Source: Paramarasmius palmivorus
Lineage: Eukaryota > Basidiomycota > Agaricomycetes > Agaricales > Marasmiaceae
Direction of reading: 5' to 3'
NCBI GenBank assembly: GCA_037176845.1
Contig: JAYKXP010000094.1
Coordinates: 62,001 to 126,000, forward strand
DNA length: 64,000 nt
Shown: positions 47,153 to 58,900 of the stretch, piece after piece
Numbering within the stretch: the first letter of the stretch is position 1
How the letters are laid out: every line of letters starts with the position of its first letter
The notes under the pieces: generated by a model
Databases searched by the model: none
Seen by the model: the letters and a program-made list of their open reading frames with translations, nothing else
What the model was told of the DNA's origin: nothing
Translations under genes and position numbers: made by a program

Positions 47153-50100
47153 TCATTTTCTGCCTCTATTTAATGACATACAAACTAGTAAAAATTGAAT
47201 AGGAATGTTATATGTATCCTTTGGACGTTTATAAACTACAACGTGACTGATTATATCTGAAGGTTCAATAACATGGAATATTGATGAAGGTGAAATTGAC
47301 ACTACTTTAACTTGAAACCTTGGATAATAATAATAAGGAGACATTGTCTGATATCTTTTAGAAAGATTACAATGTTGTTCCACAATAAAAAAAGTTCTGA
47401 CCATTCCTTGAATTGGAATTTGTATGATTTTTCTGATAAATCCTGTAGCCTTTTGTTTGTTGGTTTCACCTTCGGGCATATAAGCAAACTGTATAGCGCT
47501 ATTACCTTTATGTGAATCATAGCAGCTATAAGTTGTGGTGGTATTTTCCAATGTGATGCGCTGAAGTGTCTTGCCACGACTACGAAGAATGTTGCAGTCC
47601 TTGGGATGTGGAATCTGATAGTAGGGCCACCAATTTTGTTCTTGATAGGTAGTATCCAGATATAGGAGAAGAAGATGATAGTCAGTATCTTCAAGTTCCT
47701 GTGCTTTGCTATAAAATGTTGAAACCTCCACAGGCGACATGGCTCCTGTTTTAGAATCCATTGTGCCATAGAGTAATAGAGAAGCAAATTTTCGTAAAGC
47801 TGAATTTTCCTCTTGAGATACTGTATCTCTCAACAGTGCATCAAAGCGTCCAATTCTGGTTATTTGTCGCAACATTGTGAAATCAGCATCTCCTATTTAA
47901 CTGGTCAGTTGATGATTTATATTAGTCAAAGCTAGATAAACATTACCTATACGCTTGTTGGTTTTAATCTTTTGCAAGTCTCCATTTTTTCTCTCTCCTG
48001 CAAACTCGCTAATTGGAGCTAATGGACCCCAAAACTTTAGCAGATCCCTGTTATGCATAGCATAGTGATGATTGGGCAATGAGTGTGTAGGAAACAGCTT
48101 GGTTAAGCTATTGCGATATTGGCGATAATGGCGATGATATGCATCTGCTTCAGAATCAGAGGTTGTATATGAAGCAATGATGTTGATTGAGGCAACAAGA
48201 TGATAGAAATTTCCAAAGATAAGATGGTCATAGCCACCTGTATTTGCAGGAGTATACCAAAACTCTGGCAAAATAAGAGGGAAGATCACCGTAAAAAGTG
48301 TAAGAAGTTCTTCTGCTTTTAAACTTCCATGCTTCTTCTCTCCTAGATTGTCTGGTGGTCTGTTGACAAAAGTTGGAAGATCTACAAAGCCTATACAGCT
48401 TCGGATTAATGTGATCTGGGCAGGGGTGAAGTGAAATGAATGAAGTACTGTTGGATAGTAATCCAAGTCATCTTCATCACTATCTTCGTCCTGAATAGGT
48501 AATATGGGATCTTCATCGTCTGTATCTTCAGTTGGATTATCCATGCTGACATCTTCCATCTGTATATCTTCAACAGTGTTTTGAACATCAATGTTCATGT
48601 AGTCATCCGATTCTTCCTCTATAGTGGTGCCCCTTATGGTAGCAGAGGATGCAGTGGAAGAGGAAGCTCCTGTGGATTCCGATTGTGATCTTGTTCTCTG
48701 AGATAGAACATTGGCAATGACCTCTTCATCCCAAAGCTCTGTTGAAGCTTCTGATACCTCGCTAGGATCCAACTTCTCTAGTTCATCTTCTTCATCCTGG
48801 AGTGTATTACTACCATCCTTGTTCTTTGCTCCAAGATTCCATACTTCTCGCAGATGATTTTCTGCAATGCCCTCCAAAGTATTGTGCATAAAGCCCAAGA
48901 CTGTATGCTTTACTGGATCCCAGTAAGGGAGTTGATATAGTGCAGTCCAGCGAACACCTGTCTTTCCTTCCTGTTCCTCTCTTCTTTTGGAGCTTTGAAT
49001 GCTATGCCATTCCTGGGCCTGCTTTTTAACTGTTGCAGAGTCTCTCTTTACCCACTCTTGATCATCGATATCCTCCACATCGTCTTTATGTGTCAAACAC
49101 CAGGAGCAAAAATAGTTTGCCTGATGACTGAGAAATCCTGATAGCCTTCTAATAGCTTGCAAATCTGCAATAAGTGGGCAGACTGCTACACGAAACCTAT
49201 AACCTTGAGGGTTTTTGTGTGTTGGTATAACCTTTCCACTCCAAAAGATGAGCAATTCATCTACCAGCGGCTGGAGAATATTGGAGATTGTTACACCATC
49301 AGGTATCTTGTGATCATTGCCAGGTGCAGGTATTATACCAACAAAGAAAACGTTTTCAGTTAAAAAACGCTTGTCAAGTGGCAAATTTAGGCAGAACATA
49401 ATAACTGCGCCATAGGATATGGACTTTCCAGCTGTCTTGTTTCCTAGAGGATTATACCAATCCACATAAAGACCAAAAGTGAGATGGCCATATTGTTGTG
49501 TGAAGTTGGGAAGACTAGTCCAGGCTCTGCTTTGCCATGTACTATGTAAATGCGAAAATGATGTTGGAGAAGGTGTAGAGGATGTGGATGATGCAGAGGA
49601 TGTAGAGGATGTAGCTGATGTAGATGACGATGTGGAGGATGTGGAGGATGTGGATGTGGATATAGATGTAGATGTGGATGTGGATGTGGATGTGGAGGAT
49701 GATGAGGATGATGAGGATGATGAGGATGATGAGGTGTATGAACTTTGAAGCATATCCTCTATATCTGGACGATTGAGAAAAAATCTCAGCCAAGAATCCA
49801 GAGACTGAGTACTATAATAGCGTCTTGGAATGTTGATTTGGCCTTTTGGGTTACGTTGGACTTTGAAAATCCTTTCACCACAGGGATTCCTTGCATAACG
49901 TGATTTCTTTTCTGGACAGAAATCTGGTGCAAATTCCAAAGGCCACTGTTTGAAGCACTTGGGGCAACAAACAGTTCTCTGAATATCTGGTTCTATTTCC
50001 AGGCGACGGTAGACTGTACGAATGTCCAATGGAATTGAATAGCCAGAGAATGTGAATTGGAGTTGGAATATATGAAGCAGAGTCTGAAAAGACTCGATAA

Positions 50101-50550
50101 CAGCAGTCATAATGGATGACATTGCTATGAGATATATGTTGACCATTGTTCGACTAACACCTGCTTTTAGATGTAGCCATACTGCCAAAATCATGCATAA
50201 TTTGGCAATAAAAGCAATTTGCTTGTGATCTAGTATATATTAGCCAATACAACAGTACTAGTAGCTGGCTACACACCTATGTTCTGAGTGATATCCTTTG
50301 ATTCCTGTTTGCTAGAATCTTTCGTTTCATCTGCTACAGTCTTCTCTCCTTCATCTTCCTTTCCCTCCATATTCTTTTTTAATTGTGCCCTCTGTTCTTC
50401 AAGCTCTGAATCTCTTGTTTTGTGATCATACTGTGTTCGTGGCTTGACCCAGCACCCTTTGCGATATCCACTATATATGAGGACCTTGTGCTGGATGCAT
50501 TTTGAACACTGGCATAAAACATATCCATCTTTTGGACCACTAGAAGACAT
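47153..50550 (-). CDS. Tnp2-type (CACTA) transposase
   Basis: Three exons (50550 to about 50271; about 50220 to about 47937 with a large open frame; about 47888-47153) give roughly 1,090 residues. The N-terminus has a Cys motif (YVLCQCSKC). The next part has a second zinc-binding motif (CCPKCFKQWPLEF) and then a Ser/Thr run from a microsatellite at about 49560-49740. The conserved Tnp2 core follows: YVDWYNPLGNKTAGKSISYG, FCLNLPLDKRF, NVFFVGIIPAPGNDH, LQPLVDELLIFWSG, AVCPLIADLQAIRRLSGFLS and FCSWCLTH. Later motifs include HTVLGFMHNTLEGIAENHL and LPNHHYAMH. The order and spacing match basidiomycete Tnp2 transposases. The frame is open throughout, so it may be active. Confidence 0.9.
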
Positions 50551-50704
50551 TGAAACCAGATGAGATTGTGATGGTGAAGTTATGAAGAGTACGTAATGTG
50601 ATCATTCATCTCTGAATTCAATTCATTTCATTTCGGATTTTTTTACCGGCCAATATGTTATTTGAACATCTCTACTATATTTACATTGCTCGATTATAGG
50701 TCAA

Positions 50705-50758
50705 CTTAGGTGCCCAGGTGGCATCAAAAATTAGATGCCAGGGACCTTGCCTCCAGTG
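50705..50758 (-). repeat. Right terminal inverted repeat
   Basis: Reverse complement starts CACTGGAGGCAAGG, as at the left end, and keeps the internal palindrome GGCATC..GATGCC. The duplicated TGA follows at 50759-50761. Confidence 0.92.
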
Positions 50759-50815
50759 TGAGTTTGTCCTCCTTCCAAGTTACCAGCTTACTAAGCATGG
50801 TCACTCGGTCTTCAG

Positions 50816-52669
50816 AATACTTGGCACTCTAATCCAAGCACTCTCAACCATCAAACACTCATATTGGGTCCTAATCGCCGGAAAGATTGTCGTCAACTCT
50901 AGCGTCGGTATAGCCTCAGCCGTCACCGGCTTATACCAAGCAGAATGTGCACCTCACAGGATACGTGGCGCTCTAGTCAACTTCTGTAGGTTGCTGGTGT
51001 TTTATTCAGCAATTGCACTTTCTAACTCATCCATTTCCACTCAGATACTGTCATCCAAAAGTACGTTGTCGTTCATTTCTTCAGTTTCAAAGTGACACAA
51101 CTAACCCATCCTGACCAGTTTCGGAGGTTTAATTGGCTACGTCGTGATGTACGCCGTCAACAAACGTACAGACTCCCTTCTATGGATGGTACCCATCGGT
51201 ATCCAGTTTGTCTTCCCAGTCATCATCGCTTGTGGAAGCCTCTTTCTACCAGAGTCGCCTCGGTGGTTGATAGCTAAAGGCAGAACTGAAGGTACAAATT
51301 CTCCCTAGTACTTCATAACACTACCTTCACTCAAAAGCGTCGAACAAATAGAGGGATTCCGAACGCTCTGCCGACTCCGAGGTACAACTATGACAGAAGA
51401 TCAAGTCAGGAACGAGGTTGATGAAATACGTGCGGCATATGAGGAAGAGAAGAAACTCACACAAGGTGTTAGCATTGGGCAGATCTTCCGTGGGACCGAT
51501 TTGAGAAGGACCTTGATCGCGATTGGATTGCAATGCTTGCAGCAGGCGCAGGGCATCTCTTTCATGGTAAGCCACTTTCACCCTATCGGCGACCAACTCT
51601 TGCTTACGCACTGCTCATAGAACGTGAGCTCCTTGTCCCATAGATCATTCATATCTAAAGCTGACAAATGACCGCCTATGGCGTAGAACTACCTCACAAT
51701 CACTGTAAGTTGACCTTGCCATAAAACGGACCTTTCAACTGACGCCTATCATAGCTCCTCAGTCTTGGGTTTACTAATACCTATGAACTCCTGGTCGTTG
51801 TCTTCGCTTGCACTATGCTTGTCTCTTGCGTTGGTTCGTAATTCCTAGTCACAGTACACCTCCGAGGCTCAACACACTCTTCTTAGGATTCTACCTCCCG
51901 GATCGCATCGGTCGTCGACCACTAGTCCTTATCGGATCTTTTTTCATGCTATTCAGTATGCTTGTCGTCAGTAGCGTGGCTACAGTGACCAACAACAAAC
52001 CAACTGGTGCACTTGGTCGACTTACTCTCGCAGGTACGCTTTCGCCTGCTCTGGAAGTGATCCATATAGCTAATCTGCATTTGTAGCCGTGTTTATATGG
52101 GTATTGATCTTCGCTTGTACATGGGTACGTCCTCATGGTTCTTGGACTCGATATGGAGCTCATTCGTGTGTTGACAGGGACCGATGCCGTGGACAATCTC
52201 ATCTGAAGTTTCATCGAACCGGCTTCGCGAGAAGACCCTTGCTACCGCAGCGTGGTCCGGGTTCGGTGTTGGACTCTTGTCTAACTTACGTATGAACCTT
52301 TTCTCGAATTTGGTACTACTATGGAGGTTCTAATGCGGTCACATTCAGTGGTACCCTACATCCAAGATGCGCAATACGGTAACCTCCAAGGCAAAATCGG
52401 CTTCATGTGGGCTGGTTTCTCCGTCGCCGCGTAAGTGCTATACGTCCTTTGCCCGTTGATATCACTCTGATATAGAGATAAATAGCATCGTATTCTGCTA
52501 TCTCTTCGTACCTGAACTCAAAGGTAGAACGTTGGAGGAATTAGATGTGCTATTCCATGAGAAGGTGCCCACGCGTAAATTCTCATCCTATCGGATATCT
52601 TCGGCGCAGAGCGGCTTGAAAGAGACAAGGTCAATTTCTTCTGTACATGGTGTCGAAAAGGTTGTATAA
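50816..52669 (+). CDS. MFS sugar transporter, 3' part (split by transposon)
   Basis: Continues the transporter interrupted at 34874. Motifs in order: LIQALSTIKHSYWVLIAGKIV, GLYQAECAPHRIRGALVNF (family signature), NFGGLIGYVVMYAVN, WMVPIGIQFVFPVII, LFLPESPRWLIAKGRTE (PESPRWL signature), LQCLQQAQGISF, NNYL, FYLPDRIGRRPLVLIG, WGPMPWTISSEV and FVPELKGRTLEELDVLF at the C-terminus. It ends at TAA 52667-52669. Many short introns splice in phase and no stop or frameshift is seen, so the coding sequence was intact when the transposon inserted. The substrate is inferred to be a hexose. Confidence 0.87.
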
Positions 52670-52936
52670 TATACATACGGCGTTGTGCAAGCGTTTCTTT
52701 CAATGTGGACTGCATTAGAGATTCAATGTCATACTAGGCCTTGACGGATAATCAAAATATAGCTCGTGAGTAAACGTTAGCGACAAGAAAGTAATGTACA
52801 AGAGAGTTTATATAGACTATGAGCGACAATATGAATAATGATAAACATGCTAAAAGGCAAAAAGGCAATAGGACTAGTCGTCAAGACCTGCGTGAAAAGT
52901 CAGTTTTGAAATCAGAACAGGAAATGATTGACTGAC

Positions 52937-55900
52937 CTATGAAGCAAAGTCATTCTCCGACAACGACTTTCCGTGCAATATCCTTCCCAAGTGCGTTGGT
53001 AGGTACCCTGTTCCCTTCCTTCGCAAGCCGATCAATTCCTGCAAAAAGGGAATCGGGCTTTCAACAAAGCGGCATCCTTCTAAACCGAGCTGTGTTCGTA
53101 GAGTTCCAGGGCGGACAAAGCCATCACTTTGAACGGGATGAGGTTCTGCGTCCTCAGAGGTGTCCATGAAGTTACCGTGGTGCAATCCCAAGAAAGTGCA
53201 AATTTGCACGTATGCATCGAAATCGGTGAAGTACAGCTGACCAGCGAAGAGGTCAAGCTGGAAGATCATGTCCGGCGGCGGGGATTGGGCAGATCGACCA
53301 GTGGAATAAAAGAGAAGATCGTCCGACGGCTTCATGTCTTTCGTTACGCGGGGAGCATAGACATGAAGACTGACATGGTCACTAGCTCGAATATTGGGAA
53401 GGAGACTGTTGGCTTCATGGGGGCTTATGGCAATTAGGATGTCCTCGCGAAGGTGACTTGTGAGGATCCAGTTGACTGGCCGTAAGTACTCGGCGTTCCC
53501 TCGCTCCACCACATCCTTTTCACTGATGGTTTTTGCAAAGTCTGCTGTAACCCAGAGACCTTCATGCCAGACATCCTGGCCGTTCTGAGGTGCTTTCTTG
53601 ATAGTCCCGTCGAGTGAGCCATACATACGTAAAAAGGCTGTCCTGAATTGTTCTCCCTGTCCGTTCCAAGGAAGGTGGCCTGTCTTGACAAATTCAGCTA
53701 GACCTTCAGACACACTGGTCTTGGCCTCTACGACCTTCGGCGGCCGCTCAATCTCCGTCTCCTGTTCAACTTCGTGATTCACCTCCCTCTCCTGCTCCTC
53801 ATCAACATCATTTTCAGTTAGTTCCTTCACTCCGAGCGTTTCCAACCTTGTCCGAAGATCTGGGATCGCGAAAATGGCTTCCCGCATACCCAGATCACCT
53901 CCTCCTACACCAGTTGCAGCAGGGCCGGTGATCACACCATACATTCTCTCCAATGTCCGTGCTTCATCGCGCACCCACTTGTTCCTTAGTATATCAATGT
54001 CCGGGTTCATGACTTGATCTCCGTCAGTCCTTGCTGTTTCGGCCTCTTGCATGAATTGATCCCAAGCTTGCCTTCGTCGCAAGTAATCCCAGCCTTGTTC
54101 TGCCCAATGAGGGAGGTGGTGAATGATGTCTCTGCAGGTTTCGTAGATTGCCCATCGGAGGATATCTTCAGTATGAACAGGCCTACTAAGTGGGACCGCC
54201 CTGGTACCTCCGCCATGATGGGATTGCGCGGGTCGGGATTTTCGAATGCTGCGGTCGATCTCATCCGGGGCAAAAAAAATAAGTGATTGGCCAAAACCTA
54301 GTTTTCGCATTCTCATGCATCCTAACATCCAAGTCAGTGTGACAGTATCACAAATCAATGAACACAAGACATACCTTGAATCAGACGATCTTTCGTTACC
54401 TTGGGACCCAAAGTCACTGCTGCTCTTGAGTTGGTCGGCAGTTTCAGATCCGTACCTCGAGTATGGGCGTCATCAAGATACACGAGGCATCTATCAAGCT
54501 GCCCCTTGAAAGGCGATGTCATGAGCGGTTCCTCTACCCCATCCTGTGTAATGACGGTCATCTCATCCTTTCCATTGAAATAGATGGCAGCTGCCATATC
54601 GGCCCTCAGGGTAAGCCAATGCCTAGCGAGCTCGTCATTCCGGAGATCAAGCATCTGTGCTCCAACATCCAGGAGAACCTGCACAGGGTTATCGGAGGTT
54701 TCTTGGGTGAGGTATTCCAAGAACTGTCGAACGGGCAAACGTCCACCGTTGGGTAATGCTGCACGTCTGTAATGGTTATTCTCGCGCTGCAAAAGGTACG
54801 TCAAGACCTTCGCGTTGGTACCACTTTGCCCGAGTGGATCTTCCTGTGAAATCGACGTTGGAAGGAGGAATCGATTGTCGTTGGTTCCGCTGAACCCGGT
54901 GGTGACATGACCAGCTTTGGTCTCAGCGAGATCCCATCCCGACGTAGAGAGCTTGTATGGAAACGCTTTCGCTGCCTTTGGGAAAACCACATGTGATAGA
55001 TAGAAGTCGACGACTGTCTTTCGTTTGCTGAAAAGGGGGACAATGAGGTTGTGGTGTTGATCGTTATCCTCGGTATTGACACCGTTTAGAGTTCGCAAGT
55101 GGAGAGGCACATCATCATCACCATTCACCCATGCCTCGTATTCGAGTGTTGGATTGTCCAGTTTGAACAGAATATCAAAGCATACTTTGAGTTGAGATGA
55201 GGTGAGACCTTCATAGTAGTAGGAGAGGCAGGTGAGCGCAAGACAAACATCAGGATGACCAAACTCGGCCCGAATTGACGGGACATCCTTTGCACGATAT
55301 GGCACTGCAAGAAGTGAGCGACTAGGATCTAATCCGTAGTCGACACGATACTGCTTCTCTTTCAGCGCATACAGAAGGATACCATGAGCAATCAGACCCC
55401 TCAACAGGAGAAGTCGTTTATAATCACTGCCAGCGAAATGGACCTTGAGATGCAAAACGAGTTCATCGGGGATTTTTGGGGCGGTGATGAAGAGGCGGGC
55501 TTGGTTCTTTACGTCTTCGGAGAGTAAGCGGACGCTGAACGTCGAGAGCGAATCGTTGAAGATGTCAGCGACTACACTTTCGACGAGCTCCCTACCAGCT
55601 TTTAGGTCTATGATGCGGACAGGTGCAAAACTGCCGTTGTCACTGGGTTGGAGATCGACACCGATGCGGTTTCTTCCTTTGATGGCCTCGATATGCTGAG
55701 AAACCAGAGTGAAAAGCTCCTCGACGATGGTCCAGCGGTCAGGATGGAGTTCGAGGGGCTGTTGTTGTCCGACAGTGTAGACGAGCTGGTAGCGGATGTG
55801 CAAGATCTCGTCACTCTCATCTAAAATATCACGAGAGTGTTGATCTAACCAACGTTGCGAGCGACACAAAGACTCGGCAATACTCCTTTCTTGCGCACTA

Positions 55901-58900
55901 TGGGAGACAATCGATCTGTCAATACCCATCAACTTGAAGGACAATATGTGCTCGGGCTGGACGACCCAGATGCCCCCTTCTTCCATACAAGTTGAATACA
56001 GCTTTTGGATCTGTGCCACTTGCTCCTGTCCAAGGTGGATCTTTCGAGTAAAAGGCATGTAGAAGATTCGACGATTGGCAAGACCTGAGAGACGCTCAAC
56101 CAGGAGCTGAAACATCTGGCCTGCAAGAGGCTTGAGGACAATGACGCGTAAATTCTCTCGCCATTGGCAAGGGCAGCGGCAACCAAAGGCACGATAACTG
56201 AAGATTTGCCTTCACCCATGTTCAGCTGAAGAACAGTGTTCGTGCCAGATGAGGGTGCAATCATCTCTCTGGCAACATTTAATTGCAAAGGTCGCGCCAG
56301 GAAGTTTCCTTCAATCTATACAATGTTCGTCAAATTTAAATACCATGGAACTCAGCAATTTGGCAAATCAGCTTACCTGTATCATGGCCCAGTCCGGATA
56401 CTGCAAAGCATGTTCCATATCAAATGATCGTGTGTCCAGCTCCCTGAAGAAGTCTTCCTTTTTGCTCTGTTGTGCGTAAGATAGTAGCCTGCTCGCGCGC
56501 TGATATTCAAGAATCTCACGGGCCAGGAGAATCAAAGCCTCTTTCCATGATTGTGATAGGGATTTGTTATATGGGTAGGCTAGCTGTCGAAGGAGTGTTC
56601 GAAGAGTAAGTCGAGGCCATGTCCCAGTCGAAGCAACTGCTCGTTCCCAACTAGCGGTTGGAGCAAGAGCAGCCAAAATGTTCTGTAAGAAACTCTGATA
56701 GCGAGCTTCACATAGTTCCACCTGGGCGGCAAGATCATCGATCGAAAATGGGATGGATGGAGCAGATGGAAGGGACGGTGCCGTCCCCAGCTGCCGGTGG
56801 CTCTCCCGCAGGTCTTGAGCATACTGCTTTCGCAGCGGAAGGGAGGACCGGTCCATAATCCGGAGCAGGGCAGTTAGCTTGTCAGACTCTGAAGGTACAT
56901 CTGTGCGGCGGAACGCCTCAGCATCACCCCACAATTCTGACCCCCGGTGAGGAAACGGTGGGCAGTCGCGTTGAAGAAGATCCCCCAAGGTAATAGGTGC
57001 GTGTTTCAGCGACCCTGATCCCTCTGCCCTCTCGAAGTCATAATCCTCGACATCCTCTGCCATGGCATTGTCGAAATGAAGGTTAAAGGACATCATTCAC
57101 CCTGCGTGCGTGTTCTAAGAGGAGGCGATTCTCGTTGCAGATTTCGAAATAATTGGTAACCTTTGCAAGAAGGGAATCGACAAGGAAGTAGGACCGCTGG
57201 ACGCTTGACGGGAAGGGAATATCACTTTGCCCATTGGTCCACCCAGGCCACCTACTAATGAAGTAGTCGAGTAGACGTAAGCCGTAGCGTTGGGTTTGGG
57301 TCTGATGATGGGATCTGCGCCGGCGTACATGCTCATCGTCTGACTCATCCTCGTTAATTGGAAGGCTCCAGGATGGGGAGGCATGCAGAGGAACGGCTGC
57401 GTCATCAATGCATTTCCGGAGAGCTGCTCGATTCGGTTCAGTCCCCTGTTGAAGGTTGAAGGTATGTCCACTGGCTTGAGGGGCTGAGTGCTGGTAATTG
57501 GTTCATGTCCCGTGACGAAAGAACTATCGATGGAACAAAGCAACTATAGTCAGGGTTCGCGAATACCATGGCGGCAAGGCTGAAAAGAAGCTGATATTGT
57601 CTTTTCTCCTGCGAGGTACCCCGTGCAGTGCACAAGGTGTATACAGAAAGCCACGCTTCTTGCATTTTGGCGAACATCCAGCTCCTGCTAAATGAGAGCT
57701 TGAAATTGCCAGAGGGGGCACGAACCTTTTCCCATCGTTTGAATAGTAGAGGAAGGGACGTTTGTCGGGGCAAAGCAAGAGAGGTACCACCACCTAGGAC
57801 GCTGGTTGCAACCGACCACACCAAAGTCTCGTTCAGTAGGCTCTCATCACGAGATGTGTATTTCTGGTCGTTCGCCGGATCCAGCATCCTGTTGGCAATA
57901 CCTGCGGGATAATATACCGCAGCGCGGGTAGCAGCTCTGGTGTCTAACGTTTGATTTCTCTTTGGAAGAGCGTCCTTCTTCGCGTCGTTTTCTTCCTTCT
58001 CGTCCGACTTTTGTTCGGCAAACACCTTTTGGAGTTCAGCACAGTCGAGGATCTGCCTCGCTCGGAGAGCAAAGCCATCATGTTGCGAGAGAGATGGAAG
58101 CGTATTCCATGTGATGGACTGGACCTTTGGTGAAAATTGGGGAGCGCCGAACCGATTGGGTGAAAGCTTGCCGATTTGAAGTAACAAAACTATCTCTTCC
58201 TCCCCCAGCTCTCGGAACGACATGCAGGCCGCAGAGCTGAGCTCTGAGAGCGCCTCTTCAGTGCCCGTTTGCTTCGACAGCGGGTCAGGTAGACAATGAC
58301 TCGTAAGAGCCAAAAGGTACACGAGGTAGAGTCGCGACTTCAAACTTGTATTGCCAGTAAGGCATCCTTGGTCCGTGTCAACAACATAGTCGGCGAATTT
58401 AATGAAACGAGCATCCTTCGTGTCGATGTAGATTTCAACGTGATCCGACTGATACTGGGGTAGATCGATTTTGCCATACGGAATCAGGATCCTCCGACGC
58501 CCACCAGCGAGATTTGGGTCATCAGGCCTCAGAACGAGCCGAGTCCGAAGACCAAACAGGGCACCGATAGACTGGTCATCATGGTCGATAACCATCCCAG
58601 GGAAGTTGCGAGACTCGAGGGCTTCGTTCTCGTTTCTGAAAAATGACAATCGGTACCGCGGAAGATCAACTGAAATCGTGGTTGGGTCCTTGTTCCGTGC
58701 ACAGGTTACAGTGAGGTATTCGGCTTGTTCAAAGGGCTCCAAGGTTGCGGCGATCATCTGGAAAGTCCTGCTGTTGACATCAATCATTGTTCGGGTAGAG
58801 TTAACGCAAACCCGCGGCGCTTGCTGAGAATGTATGACCCAGTTGTTGTCTTTTGACTCCCAGACATCGGAGAGTGGTCGAATTTCAACTTCACCATTAG

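Larger units (their letters stand above)
34879..50758. mobile_element. CACTA-like DNA transposon, 15,880 bp, with cargo genes
   Basis: Both ends begin CACTGGAGGCAAGGTCCCTG when read inward. They form imperfect inverted repeats of about 54 bp and are flanked by a 3-bp direct duplication TGA (34876-34878 and 50759-50761). CACT-type ends plus a 3-bp duplication are features of the CACTA/CMC superfamily, which fits the Tnp2-type transposase inside (47153-50550). The interior is AT-rich compared with the flanks, except for a GC-rich hairpin block. Five gene models and the hairpin array lie inside. All genes appear open, so the element may be young and autonomous. Confidence 0.92.

Noticed and set aside
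34879..50758. KDZ or Plavaka assignment of the transposon
   Set aside because: TET/JBP genes are known from KDZ elements, but the CACTG ends, 3-bp duplication and Tnp2 motifs fit CACTA better; a tree is needed to decide.
57100..57545. Frameshifts in the giant gene
   Set aside because: Introns with acceptable ends (about 62 nt near 57540 and 48 nt near 57100) restore the frame.
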